A stretch of DNA of 49,313 bases from a virus, in IMG/VR virus record IMGVR_UViG_3300050821_007009, positions 1 to 49,313 of that record; one strand, given 5' to 3'. Position 1 is the stretch's first letter, and every line of letters starts with the position of its first letter. Of this stretch, positions 30,744-38,472 are shown in pieces. The translations under genes were made by a program, and so were the position numbers. The notes under the pieces are model-generated. The model was not told the DNA's origin, made no database searches, and saw only the letters and a program-made list of their open reading frames with translations.

Positions 30744-31024
30744 TTTGGTGCCTCTGTGCTTGTTCCAAATGGGTCTGGCGGGTTGGTTAGGTCGAAATCT
30801 TCATCAACTACCATGCGCAGCTGAGCCCCTTGATAGAGGGCGCCATTAATCACATTAGAAAATATGTCCGGCGCGAGCACAAGCGCGATGCCGTGAAGGG
30901 CATCAAAGACACTCAGTGCAACTTTCGCGGAATCTACCACGCCATGCCATCCTAGCGCGGCATTAATCGCCTTGAGGCACTTCGTGCGGTGTTCGTCGCG
31001 GATGTGGCGTTCATCGTTGGTCAT
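30740..31024 (-). CDS. Duplicated early protein, copy 1
   Basis: 94 residues from the ATG at 31024, starting MTNDERHIRDEHRTKCLKAI and containing FDALHGIALV; paralogue of the 30202-30486 product. The N-terminal third and the DALHGIA helix are conserved while the C-terminal half (APDIFSNVINGALYQGAQ) has diverged. Overlaps the preceding gene by 4 nt. Confidence 0.65.
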   Translation of the reverse strand: MTNDERHIRDEHRTKCLKAINAALGWHGVVDSAKVALSVFDALHGIALVLAPDIFSNVINGALYQGAQLRMVVDEDFDLTNPPDPFGTSTEAPK

Positions 31025-31293
31025 GGCTCGCATCGGTCGTTCGCGCATGGGACGGCATCACCGCGAAGCGTCCAGCCATCATAGAATCCGCCTGAAAAAA
31101 GCGCTGCAATGCCTAGCCCGATCGGCCCCGTTAGCACGCCAAACATAACTGATTCATTCCTGTGCATACCCGCCCAACGCGGCGATTGAAGAAGTCGAGG
31201 AAATTCAGCGCGAAAATTGGCATTCATGAACCCAGATGATAGTGCTGCACACGTCATCCATACAGTTACAAAAATAATGAGTTTTCGGGTCAT
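31021..31293 (-). CDS. Membrane protein (90 aa)
   Basis: Start at 31293 with GAGGAG 12-17 nt upstream; the longer frame to 31407 runs into the repeat block. Two spans (LIIFVTVWMTCAALSSGFM and MFGVLTGPIGLGIAALF) and a C-terminal part with two cysteines (VPCANDRC). First gene after the 1-kb repeat array in the direction of transcription. Confidence 0.65.
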   Translation of the reverse strand: MTRKLIIFVTVWMTCAALSSGFMNANFRAEFPRLLQSPRWAGMHRNESVMFGVLTGPIGLGIAALFSGGFYDGWTLRGDAVPCANDRCEP

Positions 31294-31359
31294 GGCTTTC
31301 TTTGCTCCTCTTTGAAACGCGGTGCGGGCCGCTGGGTCCGCATCGCTTATTGTTAATCC

Positions 31360-32418
31360 GGCATTGCAATGCCGAGCCTGGCACTGCCCGGCTATTCCCC
31401 GCAGCATACAAGCCCTGCCAAGACTGCATTGCCACGCTGGGCGCTGCCTCGCACGGCCAGGCCACGCTCTGACAAGCTAAGCATTGCCTGCATTGCCTTG
31501 TCCGGCCTTGCTACGCACTTCCGCTACCAAACCGAGCATTGCTGGGCTCAACCCTGCCTGCATTGCTCTGCCGCGCTGTGCAACGCATTAACAATCCTGG
31601 TCATGACCCACCACGCCATGTCACGCCTTGCCTGCATTGCCTAGCTAGGCCATGCCCCGCTCAGCTGGGCCGCGCTGCACTCAGCCACGCCATACAGATA
31701 CGAGCTGTGCCTTGCCTGCATTGCCTTGCTGGGCCATGCTCCGCTGAACATTGCCCGGACCTGACGTGCTACACACCGCAAATCTTCGCCTGCATTGCTG
31801 GGCACCACACCGCTGCGCCTAGCCCCACCCGTCCGGGCATTGCCGTGCTAAGCCTTGCCTGCCTCGCTCAGCCCGGCCGAGCGACGCTACGACATACACG
31901 TCACTGCCGTTCTCGGCCGTGCCTGCATAGGCCTGACCTAAACACGACGAACAACGACATCCACCAATGCGCCAAGCCTGCATTGCCAGGCCCAGCCGTT
32001 CAGATCCGAGCGGCGCCTGGCCAGGCCTTGCCTGTTACGAGCCGCGCCAAGCCTGCATTGCCATGCTCGGCCAGGCATCGCTTCGACATGCACGTCAATG
32101 CCGAGCCTGCTAAGCCATTCCTGAACTGGCCTAACCGCTCCCCGCAATAATATTCACCAACCGGACTTGCCAAGCCTGCTGAGCCATTACACTCCAAGCC
32201 ATTATGGGCCATCCCAATCTATGCCTGCATCGCCGCGCACAACCGCGCCTCGCCATTCCAATACCCGCACGACCCTGCCCTGTATCGCCTGCATTGCCAA
32301 ACCTAGCCGTTCACGAACCAGATCGGCATGGCCACGCCAAGCCTGCATTGCCGCGCCTCGCCTAAGCCATTTAGCGCATTGCTCCGCCATGCATCTCCTG
32401 CCTCGCCTCTCCCCGCAC
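31360..32418. repeat. Degenerate pentanucleotide array, about 1.05 kb, non-coding
   Basis: The stretch between the membrane protein gene and the gene ending at 32419 is built on the plus strand from consecutive 5-bp units starting with GC; for example eleven units in phase from 31431 to 31485, ten of them GC-starting. The phase is broken periodically by a 4-bp CATT inside the core GCCTGCATTGCC. That core occurs exactly at 31486, 31630, 31714, 31976, 32051, 32287 and 32341, with a final T at 31556 and 31788, and in decayed forms (31856, 31921, 32104, 32174, 32223). The array starts within 20 nt of one stop codon and ends about 70 nt before the next start. Open frames through it are artefacts of the composition. 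Confidence 0.9.
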
Positions 32419-32925
32419 TTAAACGCTAGTGCGAGTTTCACGAGCGATCCTTGAATCAATTTTTCGGATCGCTTCATTAACATCAGAACAAATTTCTTCG
32501 AGGCTGCGATATCTACGCTTGAACGATTCGAGATCACGCTTAGCCGCTTTCATAAGAGCCGATTGTAGACTCTCGCTTTCACGAACATCTTGTAGTGAAT
32601 AATAACAAGTCTCCTTGTCCGCATGAACTGACAGAAACGCCCTAGGCGGTTCAGTATAATTATCGTCCTCGACGCGCACTAGCCGGATTAACGCGCGCGC
32701 TTGATCAAGTCGATATGCTCCTGCTGCCGCCGCATCATCCCATTCAAAATGTTTATGAAGAGGATGGCTCCGAGCCTTAGCAGAATCAACAACAGCCTTT
32801 GGTGTTAACTTGCCCCCCGACTTGTCGGCGATCTCTTGAAGGGCCTCGCCGACAATTTGCGGGTTAGTTTTTTTCGCTCCTATGACAGGAAGCGGCTCGT
32901 CTTCGTTAAAGATATATCTTACCAC
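32419..32925 (-). CDS. Conserved early phage protein of unknown function
   Basis: 168 residues. The middle section HPLHKHFEWDDAAAAGAYRL, then DQARALIRLVRV, is a signature repeated in many alphaproteobacterial phage proteins; the C-terminal half is charged and helical (SLEEICSDVNEAIRKIDSRI). It follows the putative RAMP-fold gene by 5 nt and is the last gene before the pentamer array. A link to recombination is suggested only by neighbourhood. Confidence 0.7.
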   Translation of the reverse strand: MVRYIFNEDEPLPVIGAKKTNPQIVGEALQEIADKSGGKLTPKAVVDSAKARSHPLHKHFEWDDAAAAGAYRLDQARALIRLVRVEDDNYTEPPRAFLSVHADKETCYYSLQDVRESESLQSALMKAAKRDLESFKRRYRSLEEICSDVNEAIRKIDSRIARETRTSV

Positions 32926-32930
32926 TGCAC

Positions 32931-33761
32931 TTACTCCGCTGCTTCTTTAAGATAACCGGATGGGATCGGAAGTGATCCAGTCCCGTTGGCAAATCGTTCC
33001 CAGGCTTTTTCCTCGGCCATATCTGCCATATGAAAGGCGCCAAACATACCTTTACGTTCGTTGCGCCACTCGCCAAGTCCAGATGCAAGGCCTGCCTCCG
33101 CAACTAGAAATGCAAGTGCCTCATCTGTCATTACCGCCGCATTAAAGCGTCCAGTAATCCGCATCCCCCAATACCTGAATTGCCCGCGATAGGCAAGATT
33201 TGCGGTTTTGTTTAGTCCAGCTCCGATCTTCACCATGTCTTCCCGCATCTCAGGTTCGCCACCATAGATGCGAATGAGTGGCATGTCGCAAATAGCTCCG
33301 GCAAGCGCCGGGCGCACGCGTACCATATCCGCATCGATCCATAGGGCTTGCATAACTGTGGATCTGGCGATGCCCTTGTCTTTATGAGCCGAGGAAAGAA
33401 TTGCGTTCTTGATTCCAGTTGCGGGAAACCCATAGACGCCCTCGCTCATTTCATATAGGCTCGACACAAAATCGCCTTCCGGGTCGCGCTTTTCTTTCCC
33501 TCCGCGGGTAGCCTTGACTTGCTTCTCCAGCATTTCCCGCTTGGCCTTTTCCGACCAGGCGTGAACGATCAAAGGCGTATCGCCTATGATCCACACGGTG
33601 AATTTTTTAAACGGGACTTTTCTTGATAGTGCAGAAGTCAAATTAGCCGTAGTTGTGAGATCTAGCTTAGCATCGTTTTCGTCGAAAACATAAGCTCGCT
33701 TTTGCTCTTTTGTTAAGCCTTCGGAAGTCTTTGTAACTGCCTTTCGTTTTGCAACTGGCAT
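32931..33761 (-). CDS. Conserved early protein, possible RAMP/Cas7-like fold
   Basis: 276 residues; AGGAG lies 11-15 nt before the ATG. After a Lys-rich, probably disordered start come IIGDTPLIVHAWSEKAKRE, GVYGFPATGIKNAILSSA, MPLIRIYGGEPEMREDMV, and a glycine-rich end GEWRNERKGMFGAF at about 230-243. The alternation of a PA-x-x-x-K/N-A helix after the first strand and a late G-E-x-R...G-x-x-G-x-F loop resembles RAMP/Cas7-type RNA-binding folds, but no CRISPR genes are near. In other phages such proteins lie with single-strand-binding genes, as here. Function unproven. Confidence 0.6.
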   Translation of the reverse strand: MPVAKRKAVTKTSEGLTKEQKRAYVFDENDAKLDLTTTANLTSALSRKVPFKKFTVWIIGDTPLIVHAWSEKAKREMLEKQVKATRGGKEKRDPEGDFVSSLYEMSEGVYGFPATGIKNAILSSAHKDKGIARSTVMQALWIDADMVRVRPALAGAICDMPLIRIYGGEPEMREDMVKIGAGLNKTANLAYRGQFRYWGMRITGRFNAAVMTDEALAFLVAEAGLASGLGEWRNERKGMFGAFHMADMAEEKAWERFANGTGSLPIPSGYLKEAAE

Positions 33762-33774
33762 GTGCTATTTTCTC

Positions 33775-34152
33775 CTATCGGTAAAGTGGACGACGTTCTA
33801 GTGGTTGGCGCGGCTCGCGTTTGGGCTTATCTGATTTCGGGAATCCACGTGATCTAATCCCTGGCTTTGGCCAAGGAACTCCGACATGAGTTGCTTGCCG
33901 TTGTTTGGCTTCCGCGATATATGCTACGTCTACCCATGTTTTCGCAGCATGACAGTCAAGACATAAGCAGCGGCAATTCTCTAGCGTTGCCGTTCCGCCA
34001 AGACCATCAGGATTATGATGGTCGCAATGATAGCGTCCAGGGACCAGAACCACATTGCATCGCCTTCCGGTTGGCTTGGTGCCTTCGCATCGGCCGCCGC
34101 ACTGCAAAAAGCGCGCGGCCATTGTTGACTTGCTAAAATTATGGCGAGTCAT
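33775..34152 (-). CDS. HNH endonuclease-like protein
   Basis: 125 residues. CGGRCEGTKPTGRRCNVVLV followed by GRYHCDHHNPDG, GGTATLENCRCLCLDCHAAKT gives the HNH layout: Cys pairs for structural zinc, a DHH metal/general-base element, an Asn in LENCRCL and the final His in CHAAKT. The C-terminus is a basic tail (KPKREPRQPLERRPLYR). It may nick or cleave DNA during packaging or as a free-standing homing enzyme. Confidence 0.78.
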   Translation of the reverse strand: MTRHNFSKSTMAARFLQCGGRCEGTKPTGRRCNVVLVPGRYHCDHHNPDGLGGTATLENCRCLCLDCHAAKTWVDVAYIAEAKQRQATHVGVPWPKPGIRSRGFPKSDKPKREPRQPLERRPLYR

Positions 34153-34156
34153 ATTT

Positions 34157-34315
34157 TCACGTCCAATGTGTTACTAGAAAGATAAAAATTGTAAATGCGC
34201 TGACTGCTGCGAATATTCTAGGATTAGCGGCACTTGATATAAACATTAGTAGGAGTGTCCATATGAAGCCACGATCCCATTCATTTAATTTAATCAGTAT
34301 ATGCCATCCATCCAT
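34157..34315 (-). CDS. Two-span membrane microprotein (52 aa)
   Basis: ATG overlaps the preceding stop by one base (TAATG). Two spans (FIWTLLLMFISSAANPRIF and VSAFTIFIFLVTHW). It fills what otherwise would be a 160-bp gap. Confidence 0.55.
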   Translation of the reverse strand: MDGWHILIKLNEWDRGFIWTLLLMFISSAANPRIFAAVSAFTIFIFLVTHWT

Positions 34316-34758
34316 TATCGCACTCCCTCATAATCCCTCAATAATTCGTGCCATCGCTTCTCGGCTTCCGAACCAGGCTCGATATCCGCACGCGAATTGA
34401 CGCCGCAATATTTTCTAATCGCAGCCGCGCAGTCCGGCTCTGATACAAAGCCTTTGTTCATCCAGAACTGGAATTCAGCATCCTTGCTTTTAATCGCGGC
34501 TTGTTGAACCGCTGGAAGTGTATGGAATGCGCGGCGCGCCTTCTCATACTTTATGTTCATAGTGACATCGACAGGCATTTCTAGACGCGCCACAGCAACC
34601 CAACGCTCATGATCAGAGCGCGGCAGACCTCCGAGTGCAGCAAGTGCGGCGTCAGCTTCCTCGATCGGGATCTCAATGACGATCTGAGCAAGCTTGCGCG
34701 TTCGGATTATTCGAAAATCCGAAAACGTACCTTTTGTTATCATTGGCTCGGCGGTCAT
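34315..34758 (-). CDS. Conserved early phage protein
   Basis: 147 residues. The N-terminal KGTFSDFRIIRTRKLAQIVI then EIPIEEADAALAALGGLPRS motif, ending in an ERWVAVARL strand, recurs in proteobacterial phages next to single-strand DNA-binding genes. A C-terminal helical part contains KYCGVNSRADIEPGSEA. Coupled to both neighbours (ATGA and TAATG). Biochemical role unknown. Confidence 0.65.
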   Translation of the reverse strand: MTAEPMITKGTFSDFRIIRTRKLAQIVIEIPIEEADAALAALGGLPRSDHERWVAVARLEMPVDVTMNIKYEKARRAFHTLPAVQQAAIKSKDAEFQFWMNKGFVSEPDCAAAIRKYCGVNSRADIEPGSEAEKRWHELLRDYEGVR

Positions 34759-35261
34759 GCCGAACGAATCCAGTTCTTTTCTCCGCCGATGAATTTAACC
34801 AGTCCCTTGCCGTTCCGCACCTCGACTATGATTCTACGCTTACGCGCAGGCTTTCTTTTTAAAGCTGAGGTGAGCGTTCTTGCCCTATATTCTCGATCAA
34901 TCATCAGCCGGTGATCCATGGTGAATCCAGGTGATGGGGGTAGAAGGTGATAGCCGCCCGGATCAATTTTGCCGGTTCTATCAAACTTTTCAATAGAATT
35001 GCGTGTTGGCTTCGATGGATTAAAGCGCTCGATGCGGTGGCTTCCCTTATCATCAGGTAGTTCTACATACACAACAGTGCGGAAAAACGCCACCCGTTTA
35101 GACCCGTACAATCGATAACAAGCTTTGGCAAATGCGCAGCGCGTCGGTTGTTTTCTCTCCGCGTCATCTTTGTCAGATGAAGACAGGAAAACACGCAGCT
35201 CGCGTTTTGCGTCGACAACTGGAAGGCCGCCAAAGATGCGCTTTATGAATTTGTGTTTCAT
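34755..35261 (-). CDS. Hypothetical early protein
   Basis: 168 residues, strongly basic (RELRVFLSSSDKDDAERKQ, ALKRKPARKRR), with beta strands VAFFRTVVYVEL and IIVEVRNGKGLVKFIGG and a central PGGYHLLPPSPGFTMDHR element. ATGA overlaps on both sides. Not recognised; the composition suggests nucleic-acid interaction. Confidence 0.6.
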   Translation of the reverse strand: MKHKFIKRIFGGLPVVDAKRELRVFLSSSDKDDAERKQPTRCAFAKACYRLYGSKRVAFFRTVVYVELPDDKGSHRIERFNPSKPTRNSIEKFDRTGKIDPGGYHLLPPSPGFTMDHRLMIDREYRARTLTSALKRKPARKRRIIVEVRNGKGLVKFIGGEKNWIRSA

Positions 35262-35482
35262 ACTCTCTCCTTTGTTGCTAGCGCTTTACCGCGCGTGATA
35301 AATGCGTCGTACAGTGTTTTATGTTCTGGCGAAGTCCCGACAATTACAAGCGATGCGCGCATATCTTTTTCGCGCTGGCTCCACCACCATCTCTGTAAAT
35401 CGCCAGCCGATGCCCATGGATCGGCAATATGGCTGAGTGTGGAGTGCATATAATCGGCAATTTCTTTTTTCAGCGGACCCAT
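35258..35482 (-). CDS. Hypothetical protein (74 aa)
   Basis: Short helical protein (KKEIADYMHSTLSHIADPWA, then a Trp triplet QRWWWSQRE) coupled to the downstream gene by an ATGA overlap. No family recognised. Confidence 0.55.
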   Translation of the reverse strand: MGPLKKEIADYMHSTLSHIADPWASAGDLQRWWWSQREKDMRASLVIVGTSPEHKTLYDAFITRGKALATKERV

Positions 35483-35496
35483 TGCCTTGTCCTGAG

Positions 35497-35868
35497 CTAA
35501 AAAGGGATGTCGTCTACCGGATCGTTTGGCGGAGGCGGCGGCGGGGGTGGCTTTCCATTGCCTTGCCGTTGGGCAAGCCTGACACGAATTGCCGCGACGG
35601 TATCTCCCTTGAAATCCACCATTGCCTCATAAAGAATGATTTTCCCGCCAGTCCAATTCTCGGTATCATCGCCGTACATTTCTGATATTTTTGAGGCATT
35701 GGTTTTATTTAAAACAAGTCCTCGCTCTTTTCCCTGGAAATACAAAATAGGCTTTTGATCCTTGCCAACTGTTTCTATGCTGACATGGGCCATAGTGACA
35801 GTGACAGCCTGGCCCTGGAGATCGGCGGCCTTTAAATAATCGCTTGGAAAGGCTGACGAAATTTTCAT
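35497..35868 (-). CDS. OB-fold-like protein with SSB-type C-terminal tip
   Basis: 123 residues; GGAG lies 10-13 nt upstream of the ATG. The body (FPSDYLKAADLQGQAVTVTM, ILYFQGKERGLVLNKTN, GGKIILYEAMVDFKG, VAAIRVRL) has five-strand spacing compatible with an OB fold. It ends with a Pro8 linker and the acidic tip DDIPF, the hallmark with which single-stranded DNA-binding proteins recruit partners. Probably the phage single-strand binding protein, although the core is not that of bacterial SSB. Confidence 0.7.
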   Translation of the reverse strand: MKISSAFPSDYLKAADLQGQAVTVTMAHVSIETVGKDQKPILYFQGKERGLVLNKTNASKISEMYGDDTENWTGGKIILYEAMVDFKGDTVAAIRVRLAQRQGNGKPPPPPPPPNDPVDDIPF

Positions 35869-35879
35869 TGATATTCCTC

Positions 35880-36380
35880 CTATTTGGTGCGAACTTTCAG
35901 GATCGGCACAACATTTGAAAGCGTAGCATATGGCACGAATTCATTGTTTGTAAGCAATTCTCGAATCGCAGCCTTATTCGGCTGGCGTTTGATGACGCAC
36001 ATATAATCTGGAACAAATGACTCATCTGGGATTACAACTGCTGGACGTCCTTGCGATTTAGAGATAGTCATGTCCGGCGCGTCTACGCGCGTGATATTAG
36101 CTTCCGTCAATGCCCATAAAGCAAGCGCGCGCAGTCTTTCTGCCTTTGCCTCAAATCGCTGCTTTCGAGCTTGATTGTCAGCAATGATAAGTTTCAGTGC
36201 ATCCGCCATGGCTGATATGCGCACCGCATCACGGACAAGCGCGGCGACTTGCTCATTTAGATCTGTTAGCCCGTCAATGGTATCAACGAGACATTGATCT
36301 TCCGGTAAGAGATCATATTCAAAGGCTAGCTGTTCGCGGATTGCCGTGTAAATCCGGACGGATGTTTGTATGTCAAGCAC
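35880..36380 (-). CDS. Gp157-like phage protein
   Basis: GTG at 36380 is the likely start because GGAGG lies exactly 7 nt upstream; an ATG 21 nt earlier lies before that site and was rejected. The 166 residues follow the siphovirus Gp157 layout: LLPEDQCLVDTIDGLTDLNE, a long coiled coil (KLIIADNQARKQRFEAKAER), and the C-terminal strands TISKSQGRPAVVIPDES and VPDYMCVIKRQPNKAAIREL. Family members have been associated with phage resistance and single-strand DNA proteins. Here it directly precedes the SSB-tailed gene. Confidence 0.75.
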   Translation of the reverse strand: MLDIQTSVRIYTAIREQLAFEYDLLPEDQCLVDTIDGLTDLNEQVAALVRDAVRISAMADALKLIIADNQARKQRFEAKAERLRALALWALTEANITRVDAPDMTISKSQGRPAVVIPDESFVPDYMCVIKRQPNKAAIRELLTNNEFVPYATLSNVVPILKVRTK

Positions 36381-36393
36381 TTGGATTCCTCCG

Positions 36394-36501
36394 TCAATCA
36401 TCGGCTTTTTTAGCCGCTACACAAGCCGCACAAATCATAAAGCCAAAACAGGCCCCGAAACTTGCGCTAACAAAACATGCGATTGCGATAATGGCAGTCA
36501 T
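36394..36501 (-). CDS. Cys-rich membrane microprotein (35 aa)
   Basis: ATG overlaps the stop of the exported protein gene by one base (TGATG). One span with small residues and four cysteines (IAIACFVSASFGACFGFMIC, then AACVAAKK). Translation is supported only by coupling. Confidence 0.5.
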   Translation of the reverse strand: MTAIIAIACFVSASFGACFGFMICAACVAAKKADD

Positions 36502-36890
36502 CAAAACCCATGCGTGACGACAAGCGGGGCGCCGCCCACCCCACTCATACCGGTCCATGCGCCGCTGACATAGATTCGGCTTTCAGTGCAAACATTCATT
36601 GGCGTCGCCGCGGCCTTCCATGTCGTCCCAAGATTGGGATTAGTGACAACGACGGTTACGGTGCGAAGACATGGACCGATTTCTGGAAGCGGTCCGAAGG
36701 TGCGCCACCAGCCGGGAATTCCTGGCATGTCGATAAGCTGACTGAACGGCGCAACTCCAGGCGCAGTGAATATGACCACGTTAATAAAATCCGGGTCAGT
36801 ATTCGCCGTTATGGTGATCTGCCTCCAGGCATATGCTGGTGATGCGGCAGAGATTGCGATAAGGCTTGCGGCTAATAGGGTTTTTTTCAC
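36501..36890 (-). CDS. Secreted protein of the early operon
   Basis: GTG start with AAAGGA upstream; signal peptide MKKTLLAASLIAISAASPAYA with cleavage before WRQI. The mature 108 residues are beta-rich with two cysteines (GPCLRTVTVVV and MNVCTESRIYVSG), probably disulphide-linked. An exported early protein suggests a role at the envelope soon after infection or in lysogens. Confidence 0.7.
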   Translation of the reverse strand: MKKTLLAASLIAISAASPAYAWRQITITANTDPDFINVVIFTAPGVAPFSQLIDMPGIPGWWRTFGPLPEIGPCLRTVTVVVTNPNLGTTWKAAATPMNVCTESRIYVSGAWTGMSGVGGAPLVVTHGF

Positions 36891-36950
36891 TGTGGTTCCT
36901 TTAAGTTAGTGGTGAATCGTCACGGGCGCGTATCCGTGCATTTCAGACGC

Positions 36951-37016
36951 TCCATTTCTGGCGCTTAACGATGCCGGCGGGCAGAACTGACCGCAGAGCG
37001 CCGGCATGGGGAAGTG
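36951..37016 (-). repeat. Intergenic hairpin element, copy A
   Basis: Directly behind the stop of the gene at 37017, ATGCCGGCG (36971-36979) and CGCCGGCAT (36999-37007) form a 9-bp stem with a 19-nt loop. It is followed on the minus strand by AAGCGCCAGAAATGG. The same 15 bases recur in the element at about 48860. No T-run follows, so it is a poor intrinsic terminator. The remaining 60 bp to 36890 show no gene. Confidence 0.55.
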
Positions 37017-37157
37017 TCAGTCCTTCTTTAGATTCACGAAAAGCTCATCGGCAAAATCAAGCATGATAGGGCCGTCTAAGGCGGATGCTAACTCGGTGAT
37101 TGCGTCAGCAATCCTAGTTAAGGCCTCCGCTATTATCTCGGCTTGTTCATTTGTCAT
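37017..37157 (-). CDS. Short acidic helical protein (46 aa)
   Basis: ATGA overlap with the stop of the preceding zinc-finger gene. The product is one amphipathic helix (TNEQAEIIAEALTRIADAIT, then ELASALDG) with an acidic end (LDFADELFVNLKKD). A typical early phage microprotein; function unknown. Confidence 0.6.
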   Translation of the reverse strand: MTNEQAEIIAEALTRIADAITELASALDGPIMLDFADELFVNLKKD

Positions 37158-37699
37158 GGGCCACATGTCCATTGCTCATCGGCCTTGGCGTGATGCTCAA
37201 TATGATGATGTCTACAAAGCCACCGAACAGCGAGCGGCGCGGAATAGTCGTCATGGTGTGCATCCGCTGGCGTTGCGCCACAGACTTCACATGGGCAGCG
37301 TTGAAGCTTTCCTGATTCAAGAGCGTGGCTTATCGCCCAACGAGCCTTATTGCGAAGACGGAGCGCTGGATCGCGGCGGTAGTCGCGCATCTGCGCAGCC
37401 TTCCGGGCGCGGACTCCATCGCGCTCGATATATTCCTTGTAGCGCTCTGCGCTCCACGGTAAGTTTGGTGTAACAACCGGCCGCCCTTCAGCTTTCCGAC
37501 GCGCGCGCCATGCACGTTCCCATATGCGACGACACGGCAGGCATCTTTGACCGTGCCCGGTTGCTGTATAATCCGCGCCGCAATCCTTACAGATCGCCAT
37601 GCTCGCAAGCCGCTTTTCGGCCCATGCCGCATCAAAGTCTTCATCTGGCCGTTCAGCTCCATCATCCGGCTCGGTTGTTTTCCAATGATCGTAAGTCAT
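37154..37699 (-). CDS. Zinc-finger / HNH-like protein
   Basis: 181 residues with two metal-binding parts. Residues about 37-60 hold CKDCGADYTATGHGQRC, then LPCRRIW (a four-Cys zinc ribbon). The C-terminal CEVCGATPADAHHDDYSAPL, then RWLCRHHHIEHH, has the Cys-Cys-His-His plus terminal HxxH pattern of small HNH-like phage proteins. ATGA-coupled on both sides. Nuclease activity is possible but the metal set could be purely structural. Confidence 0.68.
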   Translation of the reverse strand: MTYDHWKTTEPDDGAERPDEDFDAAWAEKRLASMAICKDCGADYTATGHGQRCLPCRRIWERAWRARRKAEGRPVVTPNLPWSAERYKEYIERDGVRARKAAQMRDYRRDPALRLRNKARWAISHALESGKLQRCPCEVCGATPADAHHDDYSAPLAVRWLCRHHHIEHHAKADEQWTCGP

Positions 37700-37899
37700 A
37701 TTTTCCTCCGCAGTGCCCGGATGCGGGCGTGTGTCTTCGCCACGGCGTGCGCGGTTGCCATGGCTTCCGCTTCAAGCGCGCGGTGCACGGCGTCTATGAC
37801 GGGTGTGATGTCGATGTAGGGTGCATTGCGCACCACCCACGACTCTGGGTCCGCAACCGGCGCGCAGTCGGCAAGGCGGGCGATTGAGGTGCGGGTCAT
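37696..37899 (-). CDS. Hypothetical early protein (67 aa)
   Basis: Start at 37899 is set by the ATGA overlap with the preceding gene. Sequence: TRTSIARLADCAPVADPESW, then an Ala-rich helix ending in a basic tail (THARIRALRRKI). The N-terminus resembles that of the next upstream gene (MTARSSIARLTAHSS), suggesting shared ancestry of the starts. Confidence 0.55.
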   Translation of the reverse strand: MTRTSIARLADCAPVADPESWVVRNAPYIDITPVIDAVHRALEAEAMATAHAVAKTHARIRALRRKI

Positions 37900-38132
37900 G
37901 ATAAGCCCTCTGCAGCCGCAATTGCGGCTCTGGCCTTTTCCGCGCTCGGATAATGCTTCGAGACGTTGATGTCCGCGCATAGCTCTTCGTTAAACCGCAG
38001 AAGTGCCTTAAGAGCGTCGAGCAATCGATTATGCGATGCGCGGATCGCCGAACATTCGCTTTCACGGTTCTGGCACACTGGCCCGATCGAGCTGTGGGCT
38101 GTCAGGCGGGCGATCGAGCTGCGGGCGGTCAT
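37896..38132 (-). CDS. Hypothetical early protein (78 aa)
   Basis: Coupled to both neighbours by 4-nt overlaps. Helical: NRLLDALKALLRFNEELCAD, then HYPSAEKARAAIAAAEG, the latter a motif often found at the C-terminus of small phage proteins. Function unknown. Confidence 0.58.
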   Translation of the reverse strand: MTARSSIARLTAHSSIGPVCQNRESECSAIRASHNRLLDALKALLRFNEELCADINVSKHYPSAEKARAAIAAAEGLS

Positions 38133-38386
38133 GGCTCAAGTTGTCTTTCGAGAGTTGTAATCTGAACATGACGGCGCAACGCTCTTATATGCGCCGCGTC
38201 AAAAACGCCGCGCGAGCCGTCTGGGAATTGGACTTGCCATTGTTCGAAATCTTCTTTTTTTGAGCATCCAATATATGAAAACGCGCGGCGAACGATCTTC
38301 GCCTTACGCAACACGCGGAATGACCGCGGGTCGCCGCGTATCTCTGCAACCTCGACGTCCTGGCCTTCGTGGAATTGCTGGGTCAT
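38129..38386 (-). CDS. First gene of the leftward early operon, SH3-like
   Basis: 85 residues with GGAGAAGG 4-11 nt before the ATG. Strands FHEGQDVEVAEIRG, SFRVLRKAKIVRRAF, WQVQFPDGSRGVFDAAHIRA form an SH3-like barrel of the KOW/translation-factor type. Being first after the early promoter it is likely among the earliest proteins made; function unknown. Confidence 0.62.
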   Translation of the reverse strand: MTQQFHEGQDVEVAEIRGDPRSFRVLRKAKIVRRAFSYIGCSKKEDFEQWQVQFPDGSRGVFDAAHIRALRRHVQITTLERQLEP

Positions 38387-38472
38387 TTCCCTTCTCCATG
38401 CTTCGCGAGGGGGCCTCGGCCGCCACTCGCCGCGCTTGTCGCCGCCAATCTGCTACGCCACGAATGGAGAGG

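Noticed and set aside
31539-32150. 203-codon open frame through the pentamer array (Pro/Cys/Leu/His-rich product)
   Set aside because: The array has a 5-bp period and all stops are rare because of its composition; the product is low-complexity and the opposite strand is equally open. Coding is not supported.
31360-32418. CRISPR array
   Set aside because: The recurring core is only 12 bp, spacing is irregular and the intervening sequence is itself made of the same pentamers. No cas genes are nearby.
37006-37473. 155-codon rightward frame
   Set aside because: It is antisense to the 46-residue and zinc-finger genes, which are coupled by ATGA overlaps and have recognisable metal motifs.
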